A stretch of DNA of 32,192 bases, taken from positions 1-32,192 of the forward strand of contig NZ_LOPV01000288.1 in NCBI RefSeq assembly GCF_001469865.1, in the 5' to 3' direction. Origin of the DNA: Haloferax profundi (lineage in GTDB: Archaea; Halobacteriota; Halobacteria; Halobacteriales; Haloferacaceae). Under the pieces are notes generated by a model that did no database searches, was not told the DNA's origin, and saw only the letters and a list, made by a program, of their open reading frames with translations. Shown here in pieces: positions 15,366-22,007 of this stretch (position 1 is the stretch's first letter; every line of letters begins with the position of its first letter). The position numbers and the translations under genes were made by a program.

Positions 15366-15372
15366 CTTGAAC
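15366..15372 (-). promoter_or_regulatory. Candidate TATA box of cetZ
   Basis: The minus strand reads GTTCAAG, 25-31 bp upstream of the cetZ ATG, in the 117-bp gap shared with the divergent pilus-like locus. Confidence 0.4.
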
Positions 15373-15427
15373 GTTCCCCACGAACGAGTGTACGGGCGGC
15401 CGGTTGCGCGATTTCGACCGCCGGACG

Positions 15428-15435
15428 TTTATGTA
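15428..15435 (+). promoter_or_regulatory. TATA box of the coiled-coil gene
   Basis: TTTATGTA lies 24-31 bp upstream of the ATG at 15459 and favours it over an in-frame ATG seven codons earlier, at 15438. Confidence 0.5.
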
Positions 15436-15458
15436 CGATGACGGCTCCAACCGGGGCT

Positions 15459-16028
15459 ATGACTCCCGACACTTCCGCGGAGACTCACGACGGATTTGCA
15501 CACGCGGCCGACAGAACGGACGAACTGGCTTCTCGACTCGAAGCAGTCGAACGGACCGTCACGGGGACCGACACCGACGTCTCTTCGCTCGAAGACGTCG
15601 CGGCAATCGAGGACCGACTCTCCACTGTCGAATCGACAGTCGAGTCACTCTCCGAGCGTCTCGACGAAGTCGACGCGGCGACACAGGCGGTTCGTGGCTA
15701 TCTCGGTGGTGTTCGCACCGTCAACGAAGACGTGGAACGACGGGCGAACGCGGCACTGGCCAAAGCTGAATCACTCGAATCTGCGCTCGTAGACGAGTCT
15801 GAGATGACGTTCGAGTCGGCAGCACCCGAGCAGCAGAGTGGCCCAGACGCTGAACCGCCTCAGCACAGACGGTCCCGGTCCGACGGCCAGCATTCCCGCA
15901 CCCGACCCGACGGTCAGCACAGTCCCAACCACCTCGACGACCAGCATTCCCGCAACCACATCGACGACCAGCACACGTCTGCCGAGAGTACCCGCGGACT
16001 GGCGGCGCGTCTCCGTGACGTACTGTGA
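15459..16028 (+). CDS. Coiled-coil protein with C-terminal 9-residue repeats (DUF7310-like)
   Basis: The 189-residue protein has a heptad-rich region from about residue 17 to 112 (LASRLEAVERTVTG, IEDRLSTVESTVESLSERLDEV, RRANAALAKAESLESAL), a clear coiled coil. A low-complexity tail follows with 3.5 copies of a 9-residue unit starting D[GD]QHS (codons 142-174), then a conserved end GLAARLRDVL. I recall this layout as DUF7310, found at the head of haloarchaeal type IV pilus clusters. No membrane segment is visible, so it may be a cytoplasmic assembly or scaffold factor for the ATPase encoded downstream. Its stop overlaps the next GTG (GTGA), so the two are coupled. The histidine-rich repeat could bind metal but is probably a flexible linker. 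Confidence 0.82.
   Translation: MTPDTSAETHDGFAHAADRTDELASRLEAVERTVTGTDTDVSSLEDVAAIEDRLSTVESTVESLSERLDEVDAATQAVRGYLGGVRTVNEDVERRANAALAKAESLESALVDESEMTFESAAPEQQSGPDAEPPQHRRSRSDGQHSRTRPDGQHSPNHLDDQHSRNHIDDQHTSAESTRGLAARLRDVL
15882..15980 (+). repeat. In-frame 27-bp tandem repeat, about 3.5 copies
   Basis: Units begin at 15882, 15909, 15936 and 15963, each starting GACG or GACGA followed by CAGCA, and each full unit encodes nine residues of the D[GD]QHSxxxx type. Units one and three share the most bases. The pattern suggests slippage or unequal exchange within the linker of the coiled-coil protein. Confidence 0.85.
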
Positions 16029-16465
16029 TTCGCGTCGTCCTCACGTGTCTCCTCACGGTGGCAATCGCGGGCGTCGCGTTCCCGGCAGTCGACGCCGCGC
16101 GGGCAGATGCGACGACTGTCGCAGTCGGGACGATGGCGGACGACATCGCCCACGCCGCCGCCTCGCTCGCGACTACAGAAGACCCACCGCCTACTGGTCT
16201 CGCTGGTGCGCGCCGACACGTCGTCCTCGACGTTCCGTCTGGGTCGTGGCGGGCGAGTGGCGTCTCACGGCTCACGATTCGCGGGGGAGATGGTGTCGAA
16301 CTCGCGGCGACGACGGCGTCGGGGACGACTATCGTCCGTCGTGTCGGTGGTCCACGGGTTCACGTCGTCGGTGAGCGACTGGTCTTCGGCCCCGGCGAAC
16401 AGCGACTTCGGTTGACGCTGGCGGCGAACACCGCCGGTCCCGTGGTCGTCGTCGCGCCAGCGTGA
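16025..16465 (+). CDS. Secreted or membrane-anchored small protein of the pilus-like locus (DUF7311-like)
   Basis: The 146-residue protein starts with a hydrophobic stretch (residues 3-20, RVVLTCLLTVAIAGVAFPA) that could be a Sec signal or membrane anchor, followed by DAARADATTVAVGTMADDIA. The rest is predicted mostly beta: GARRHVVLDVPSG, SRLTIRGGDGVELAA, TTIVRRVGGPRVHVV and a strand-rich end VVVVAPA. I recall such proteins as DUF7311 beside haloarchaeal PilB genes. The GTG at 16025 overlaps the upstream stop by GTGA. It may be a minor pseudopilin or an external component. It ends 74 bp before the ATPase gene. Confidence 0.78.
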   Translation: MIRVVLTCLLTVAIAGVAFPAVDAARADATTVAVGTMADDIAHAAASLATTEDPPPTGLAGARRHVVLDVPSGSWRASGVSRLTIRGGDGVELAATTASGTTIVRRVGGPRVHVVGERLVFGPGEQRLRLTLAANTAGPVVVVAPA

Positions 16466-16508
16466 CCGATGGTCGCCGCAGTTCGACACGGGTGGGTGAC
16501 TCCGTAGG

Positions 16509-16539
16509 TTCAAGTAGTCGAACGGGACCACCCCACCGC
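16509..16539 (+). promoter_or_regulatory. Promoter of the PilB/TadA ATPase gene with shared 17-nt block
   Basis: The TATA-like TTCAAGTA (16509-16516) is followed by TCGAACGGGACCACCCC (16518-16534) and then the ATG at 16540. The same 17 bases recur at identical spacing before the gene at 20277, 3.7 kb downstream. This indicates a second transcription start within the locus and a common regulator. Confidence 0.65.
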
Positions 16540-18519
16540 ATGCCCCTCGACTTCGACCGTTCGTCGGTCTCTACGTTCACTCGCGAATCACTCCCCGAGA
16601 CGCTCACCAGTGCGCTCGTTGCGGTCGGTGCTGGCCGACTGATAGAAGACGACACCTCCGAAACCTGCCGGTGTACGGCCTCGATTACGACCCCGACGGA
16701 CCGTCTGGACGACGATGCGGCCACGCTCGTCGTCGATGCTGCCGACTGTCCGAACGGAGGGTCGCTCGCAACCGCGCCGGCGTGCCGTGCGACTGTCGTC
16801 GGCACGCTAGAGGACCGTGACGTGGACGCCGTTGTCGTCAGAACCGACGGTGTGGAGCGTCGATTCGACGACGGTGCAGTCGGCCTCCTCGTCGCCGCCG
16901 GCCGGTTCGCCGAGCGAGTCGGGTTCTACGACGACCGATTGGCCGAACGCGCCCGCCACGACCCGTTGGGTGCCGCCCACGAAGCGACTGGGCGTGCGGG
17001 ACCGATACGACGTGCGGCAGTCGAAACCGGACTCGCAGCGGGGGCGAGTGACGCCGAGGGCTACCGTGACGCACTCCGGGCAGTCGTCGGGCCGACGCTC
17101 GCACGCTCACGTATCGACCCGCACCCGCCGGCAGACGCTCGACTCGTCGCGAGTACCGACCTCGAGACGGGAGCAGTCGCGCGTCGGTACGAGACTCGGG
17201 ACGGCCCTCACTACCATCTCGACCCGCCGGAGTCGAATCTCGCCCCGTCCGCGGCGCAGACGCTCGCGGCGGCACACGATGCACTCGCTCGCGGCGCCGT
17301 CGATGCCGGGCCACGGGCACCTGGCCGTGCTGTTCGCCTCGTCGCCGACGCGGACGACCCGGTGGACACACTCGTCGCGATTCTCAGAAAACACACCCAC
17401 GGCCACGGTGTCCTCGACGACCTGTTCTCCGACGCTCACGTCTCAGACGTGTACGTCTCGACACCCGCCGACGAGAATCCGATTCGCGTCGTCGTCGACG
17501 GCGAGTCGATGCCGACGAACGTGCGCCTCACACCCGGTGGTGCTGCGTCGCTCGCTTCGCGTCTCCGTCGTGTGAGTGGTGCCTCGTTCTCGCGTGCGGA
17601 CCCGACGCTCGACACCGTCGTCGACGCGGGTGGCACGAGTATTCGCGTCGCAGGTGTCACCGAACCCGCGAGTGACGGACTTGGATTCGCGTTCCGCCGA
17701 CACGACGAGACGCCGCTGACACTCCCCGCACTGGTGCGAAACGGGACGCTCTCGGCTGACGCCGCGGCCCTCTGTTCGCTCGCCGTCGAACGCGGAGCCT
17801 CCATTCTCGTCGCCGGGGCGCGCGGTGCTGGCAAGACCACGTTCCTCGAATCGCTCCTGTGGGAACTCCCGAGCGACGTTCGGACGGTCCTCATCGAAGA
17901 CACACCAGAACTCCCGGCAACGAGTCTCCGAGACGCCGGGCGAGACGTGCAGACGCTCCGAACCGACACCACGGGTGGCCCCGAACCGACGCCACAGGAG
18001 GCGCTTCACGCCGCACTCCGCTTGGGTGACGGAGCACTCGCTGTCGGCGAAGTCCGCGGCGACGAGGCAGCGGTCCTCTACGAAGCGATGCGCGTCGGCG
18101 CAAACGCCAGCGCCGTCCTCGGGACGATTCACGGCGACGGTGCGACCGACGTTCGAGAGCGCGTGGTCTCCGATTTGGGAGTCCCCGCGTCGTCGTTCGC
18201 CGCGACTGACCTCGTCGTCACCTGCCAGCGTGCGGACTCGCACCGTGTCGCTCGCGTCGAAGAAGTCCGGCCGACGGCGGGAGACGCGACGTTCGAGACG
18301 TTGTTCGCCCACGACGGCGCTTCGCTCGTACCGACTGGAGCGGTCGAACGAGGTGACAGTCTCGCAATCGAGTCGATTTCGAATCCCGGTGAATCGTACG
18401 CCGACGTTCTCGACGTGCTCGATACTCGGTCGAGACGACTCGCGACGCTCGCCGAGACTGGTCGGACGGACCCTGCCGACCGCACCGAACTGCGTTCGGA
18501 CGGTGGTTCTGGATGCTGA
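16540..18519 (+). CDS. pilB: Type IV pilus/Tad-type secretion ATPase (PilB/TadA)
   Basis: This hexameric GspE/VirB11-family ATPase would power assembly of a pilus or secretion filament from the cytoplasm. In the 659-residue protein the Walker A loop is GARGAGKTT (426-434), an acidic IEDTPEL box follows near 454, and Walker B contains VGEVRGDEA with Glu504; TIHGDGATDV is the His-box region. The N-terminal domain includes DAHVSDVYVSTP and VVDGESMPTNVRLTPGGAASLASRL, typical of this family. Before that lies an unusual cysteine set (Cys43, Cys45, Cys70, Cys82) that may bind metal. The ATG at 16540 is supported by its promoter; the in-frame codon at 16462 lies before it. The stop overlaps the PilC start by 7 bp. 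It looks like a non-archaellum paralogue. Confidence 0.92.
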   Translation: MPLDFDRSSVSTFTRESLPETLTSALVAVGAGRLIEDDTSETCRCTASITTPTDRLDDDAATLVVDAADCPNGGSLATAPACRATVVGTLEDRDVDAVVVRTDGVERRFDDGAVGLLVAAGRFAERVGFYDDRLAERARHDPLGAAHEATGRAGPIRRAAVETGLAAGASDAEGYRDALRAVVGPTLARSRIDPHPPADARLVASTDLETGAVARRYETRDGPHYHLDPPESNLAPSAAQTLAAAHDALARGAVDAGPRAPGRAVRLVADADDPVDTLVAILRKHTHGHGVLDDLFSDAHVSDVYVSTPADENPIRVVVDGESMPTNVRLTPGGAASLASRLRRVSGASFSRADPTLDTVVDAGGTSIRVAGVTEPASDGLGFAFRRHDETPLTLPALVRNGTLSADAAALCSLAVERGASILVAGARGAGKTTFLESLLWELPSDVRTVLIEDTPELPATSLRDAGRDVQTLRTDTTGGPEPTPQEALHAALRLGDGALAVGEVRGDEAAVLYEAMRVGANASAVLGTIHGDGATDVRERVVSDLGVPASSFAATDLVVTCQRADSHRVARVEEVRPTAGDATFETLFAHDGASLVPTGAVERGDSLAIESISNPGESYADVLDVLDTRSRRLATLAETGRTDPADRTELRSDGGSGC

Positions 18520-20234
18520 CCACCGTCGCCCACACGCTGACGCCGATGCTCGCACGACTCGCGCCGACGTCTGCCGACCCGAGCGACGAGTTACGACGTG
18601 CGCTCGCGTTCCTCGGTTCCGAGACGGACCCCGAGGTGGTCGTCGAGGCTGGATACGGGGCTGCGATTCCCGCCGCGCTTCTCGCGTGGGCTCTCGCGAC
18701 TGTCGCTCGACTGCCGACGCTGACGGTCCTCGTGGTTGCACTCGCCGCAGCGCTCGGGTCTGCCCACGCGATTCACACCGCACCCATCTGGGTGGCGACA
18801 CTTCGCCGAACCCGCGCACTCGGCAGCGCACCCGAACTCGTCGGTCGAATCGCGCTCCGAATGCGAATCGAACCATCCGTCGAACGTGCGGTGGCGTTCG
18901 CTGCCCACGCGGACGACGGACCGCTCTCTTCCTCGCTCGCCGCACACACAGAACGCGCTCGGGGGACGCCGACGTCTGGCCTCGGCGCGTTCGCGACTGC
19001 GTGGCGCTCGTGGTTCCCCGCGCTCGACCGGTCGGCGGCGTTGCTCCAGACTGCCGCCGACGTTCCCGCAGGTGAACGTGACCGAGCACTCGACAGAGCG
19101 CACGAAGTCGTCCGCGAGGGGACGCGTGACCGCCTCGCCGACTTCGTCGGTGAGATTCGCGGCCCGGTCACCGCTGTCTACGCGTTCGGCGTCTTACTCC
19201 CGCTTGCACTCGTCGGCGCGCTTCCTGCTGCACGAGTCGCTGGTGTCGGCATCTCCACCGGACACGTCGTCTTCCTGTACGATTTCGTCCTCCCAGCAGG
19301 ACTCCTCACGACAGTCGCGTGGGTACTCGTTCGTCGCCCCGTCGCGTTCGCCCCACTCTCGATAGACGCCACCAATCCGGCGGTTTCCGACCATCGACGA
19401 CGTGCCGCACTCACTGGTCTCGTCGTCGCCGCCGGGTGCTTCGTCGCTGCCGACGCCGTCGTCGCCCCGTGGTCGGCACCGCTCGCGGCGGTCGGTGCTG
19501 GCGTCGGAACCGCGTTGTACGTCGCCGCCCGGCCCATGATGACGCTCCGTGTTCGTGTGCGAGCGGTCGAAGACAGTCTCTCAGACGTCCTCTACCTCGT
19601 TGGTCGCGCCGTCGGCGAAGGCGAAGCAGTCGAGTCGGCACTCGCCCGTGCCGCCGAGTCGGTTCCCGGCGAAGCGGGTACACTCCTCGGCGACGCGGTT
19701 GGCGTCCAGCGCCGACTTCGGGTGGGCGTCGTCGAGTCGTTTTGCGGTGACTACGGCGTCCTCGACTCGGTCCCCAGTCCTCGGGTCGAAGGCGTCGTCA
19801 CCTTACTCGGACTCGCCGCCAGTGAGGGCCGTCCCGCGGGACGGGCTATCGTCTCGATGGCCGACCAACTCGCCGCACTCTCTCGCCTCGATGCCGAGTC
19901 ACGTCGCGAACTCGCCTCGGTCACGGAGACGCTCTCGAACACGGCGGCCATCTTCGGCCCACTCGTCGCAGGCGCAACTGTCGCACTCGCGGACGGGATG
20001 ACGCCGGCACGGACACTGGACGAAGCTGCTGTCGCCGCCCCGATGGCGACCAGTGACCTCGGTGTCGCCGTCGGCGTCTACGTTCTCGTCTCGGCCGTCG
20101 TCCTCACCACGCTGGCCGTCGGTATCGCCGACGGACTCGACAGACACCTCGTCGCGTCGCGTGTCGGGAGCGCACTCGTCTCGTCGACAGTGACGTTTCT
20201 CATCGCATTCGTCGCCGCAGGCGCGTTGTTCTGA
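18513..20234 (+). CDS. pilC: Type IV pilus platform protein, fused TadB/TadC-like (PilC)
   Basis: The platform protein sits in the membrane and couples the ATPase to the growing filament. The 573 residues contain two T2SSF-like halves, an arrangement like fused TadB and TadC. The first has helices at about 48-90 (AAIPAALLAWALATVARLPTL and following) and a GRIALRMRIEPSVERAVAFAA cytoplasmic domain; the second has VVFLYDFVLPAGLLTTVAW, a RVRVRAVEDSLSDVLYLVGRAVGEGE domain, and VGVYVLVSAVVLTTLAVG plus a final helix at the C-terminus. The ATG at 18513 overlaps the pilB stop (ATGCTGA), so they are made together. Its stop is 42 bp before the next promoter-linked gene. Confidence 0.9.
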   Translation: MLTTVAHTLTPMLARLAPTSADPSDELRRALAFLGSETDPEVVVEAGYGAAIPAALLAWALATVARLPTLTVLVVALAAALGSAHAIHTAPIWVATLRRTRALGSAPELVGRIALRMRIEPSVERAVAFAAHADDGPLSSSLAAHTERARGTPTSGLGAFATAWRSWFPALDRSAALLQTAADVPAGERDRALDRAHEVVREGTRDRLADFVGEIRGPVTAVYAFGVLLPLALVGALPAARVAGVGISTGHVVFLYDFVLPAGLLTTVAWVLVRRPVAFAPLSIDATNPAVSDHRRRAALTGLVVAAGCFVAADAVVAPWSAPLAAVGAGVGTALYVAARPMMTLRVRVRAVEDSLSDVLYLVGRAVGEGEAVESALARAAESVPGEAGTLLGDAVGVQRRLRVGVVESFCGDYGVLDSVPSPRVEGVVTLLGLAASEGRPAGRAIVSMADQLAALSRLDAESRRELASVTETLSNTAAIFGPLVAGATVALADGMTPARTLDEAAVAAPMATSDLGVAVGVYVLVSAVVLTTLAVGIADGLDRHLVASRVGSALVSSTVTFLIAFVAAGALF

Positions 20235-20245
20235 CCGGGCTGAGG

Positions 20246-20276
20246 TTTAAATACTCGAACGGGACCACCCCGGTCT
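20246..20276 (+). promoter_or_regulatory. Second locus promoter with the same 17-nt block
   Basis: The TATA box TTTAAATA (20246-20253) precedes TCGAACGGGACCACCCC (20255-20271) and an ATG at 20277. Against the promoter at 16509-16539, 17 bases are identical and the TATA-to-ATG distance is the same (31 bp), but the last five bases before the ATG differ. This argues for a binding site and not merely a duplicated gene start. Confidence 0.7.
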
Positions 20277-20747
20277 ATGTTCGACGCACCGCTCGAATCG
20301 CTGTACATCTGGACCGCACTCTCTGTCGCTGCGACGGTCCTCCTCGGTGTCGTCGCCGGGATACCGACGACGCCAGCACCCGACGCGTCCGGCGTCGCAG
20401 ATACTGTCGATGGCGTCGCCGTCGCCGACTACGACGTGACGGCCGAACGCTCGCTAAATGCCGATTCCATCCGTCTCGACGCCCAACGTATCGGTCTCCG
20501 AAACGAGGGCGGTGCCGCACACGCGACGTTCGCGTTCGGTCCAATCGTGCCGACGACACCCGGGACGCGTCTCGGTGCTGTCGCGGCGGGGTCGCCCCCG
20601 AGCGACGTGTTCGAGTCGCCTGCGGCGTTCCGCTCGGCCGTCGCGGACGCTCACCAGACCAACTCGTCGTGGCGACCTGCCGCTGAATCGCTCGCTGTCC
20701 GACACGTCTCGTGGGAGGGAACGGATGTCACCGTCGTCTCGGCGTAG
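20277..20747 (+). CDS. Pilin-like membrane-anchored protein (DUF7283-like)
   Basis: The 156-residue protein starts with a short polar part (MFDAPLESL), then a hydrophobic helix of about 22 residues (IWTALSVAATVLLGVVAGIPT), as in type IV pilin-like or TadE-like proteins. The extracytoplasmic part contains VDGVAVADYDVTAERSL and RLGAVAAGSPPSD and is predicted to be beta-rich. A classical charged signal peptide with a cleavage Gly/Ala before the helix is not clear. I recall it as DUF7283 in haloarchaeal pilus clusters. It has its own promoter and overlaps the following gene by 23 bp. Confidence 0.78.
   Translation: MFDAPLESLYIWTALSVAATVLLGVVAGIPTTPAPDASGVADTVDGVAVADYDVTAERSLNADSIRLDAQRIGLRNEGGAAHATFAFGPIVPTTPGTRLGAVAAGSPPSDVFESPAAFRSAVADAHQTNSSWRPAAESLAVRHVSWEGTDVTVVSA
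20714..20720 (+). promoter_or_regulatory. Shine-Dalgarno-like site before the 20725 gene
   Basis: GGAGGGA sits five bases before the ATG at 20725, inside the preceding gene, and supports translational coupling from that start. Confidence 0.4.
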
Positions 20748-21117
20748 AGCACAGACGTCCCCGGTCGCCGCGCTCACAGCACTCGTCGTCGTCTTCACCG
20801 CGCTCTCGGGGTACGCGACGGTTCTGGACCGGGCGCACCCGACTGCCGACAGAGACCTCGATTCGGCGACACTCACTGCCGTCGAATCTGCCCTCACCGA
20901 CGAGACGGGCGTCGTCGAACTCTCTCGACTCTCGGACGCCCGGTCGGCCTGTCCCGACGGATACTCCTGTCGTATCGTCGTCGCCGTCGACGACGTTCGG
21001 CGAGTCGCTGGGCCTCCCTCTCCGACAGGTGCGGACAGTTCGGTGACTCGGGTCAGCGTCCGTACCGAACCCGGTCGTGTCGGATTCGGCAAACTCCGTG
21101 TGGTGGTGTGGTCGTGA
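20725..21117 (+). CDS. Pilin-like protein with class III-type signal (DUF7285-like)
   Basis: The 130-residue protein begins MSPSSRRRAQTSPV followed by a hydrophobic helix (AALTALVVVFTALSGYATVL). The basic stretch, Ala-Gln, then Ser-Pro-Val and the hydrophobic run are close to the haloarchaeal prepilin motif, with cleavage predicted after Ala9. The rest holds VDVRRVAG-type strands and a pair of cysteines (SACPDGYSCR, about 72-80) that could form a disulfide outside the cell. I recall the family as DUF7285. The ATG at 20725 was chosen because it has an SD-like site and marks where the protein-like codons begin; the longer frame from 20458 is a shadow of the upstream gene. The stop overlaps the next GTG (GTGA). 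Confidence 0.8.
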   Translation: MSPSSRRRAQTSPVAALTALVVVFTALSGYATVLDRAHPTADRDLDSATLTAVESALTDETGVVELSRLSDARSACPDGYSCRIVVAVDDVRRVAGPPSPTGADSSVTRVSVRTEPGRVGFGKLRVVVWS

Positions 21118-22007
21118 CCGACCTCGTCTTCGACGTGACGCTCTGTCTGCTTCTCGTCGGTGCGAGTGTCGGACTGGTCGTCACCGCCGACGCGGGTGCA
21201 GTCGACGGAGGGGCGGTCGGCGCGGGTCGACCAACCCCCGACGCCGACGGCATCGCGGCGTCGCTGGCGACGAGTACGGCGACGGTGCAGTACGACCTCG
21301 AACCCGGTGTCGACGCGGCCGACCCGTCGCTCCTCGGTGCCGACGGCGTCGACTCTCGCGAACTCGATCGAACTGCGCATGGAAGTCTCGCTGGGTTGCT
21401 CGCTCGGGCGACCCTCGGAGCGACCACCGTCGATGGTGTTCGCCTCACGCACGCACGGGACGACTTGCGTCGACAGGTTGCCACGCGAGTCGCGTCGGAA
21501 CTTCCAGCACGCGGCGTCCAGATTGCAGTTCACTGGTCGCCGTATCCCAGTGCACCGATTCGTGCCACCGATACACTCGGCCCGACGCCGCCGTCGTCTG
21601 CGACGGTCCATGCCGCCACCATCGACGTGCCGAGCGGATTTCCGTCCGCGCGTGACGACGCTCTCGCCGCCAGCGACGACGGATTCGACGCCGTCGCCGG
21701 CGTCGTCGCAAACCGGACCGTCGCTGGACTGTTTCCACCGACACTCGCACGTCTCGCACTGCGCGGCGACGAACCAGTTTCGACGTTGATGCGCCATCGG
21801 TACGAGCGAGCAGGGTCGCTGGTCGGTGCATCCGTCGCCCCGGAAGTCGCCCGCGAGGAGACTCGCGCCGCGAACGCTGACCTCGGGGCGGCGCTCGCAC
21901 CGCGACTCGCCGCCGATATGCGAACCCGGTACGACGACCCAGAGAGCGCGGCCGACGCTGTCGCTGTTGGGCGCGTCACCATCGTCGTCAGGACGTGGTC
22001 ACCGTGA
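21114..22007 (+). CDS. Membrane-anchored protein of the pilus-like locus (DUF7284-like)
   Basis: The 297-residue protein starts MTDLVFDVTLCLLLVGASVG, a single hydrophobic anchor, then has an extracytoplasmic part rich in Ala, Asp, Thr and Ser. It contains helical parts (HARDDLRRQVATRVASEL, EVAREETRAANADLGAAL) and a DDALAASDDGFDAVAGVV segment. I see no catalytic motif. The GTG at 21114 overlaps the previous stop by GTGA, and its own stop overlaps the next GTG in the same way. The pattern of one anchor plus a large outer domain fits a TadE/F/G-type subunit. I recall it as DUF7284. Confidence 0.75.
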   Translation: MTDLVFDVTLCLLLVGASVGLVVTADAGAVDGGAVGAGRPTPDADGIAASLATSTATVQYDLEPGVDAADPSLLGADGVDSRELDRTAHGSLAGLLARATLGATTVDGVRLTHARDDLRRQVATRVASELPARGVQIAVHWSPYPSAPIRATDTLGPTPPSSATVHAATIDVPSGFPSARDDALAASDDGFDAVAGVVANRTVAGLFPPTLARLALRGDEPVSTLMRHRYERAGSLVGASVAPEVAREETRAANADLGAALAPRLAADMRTRYDDPESAADAVAVGRVTIVVRTWSP

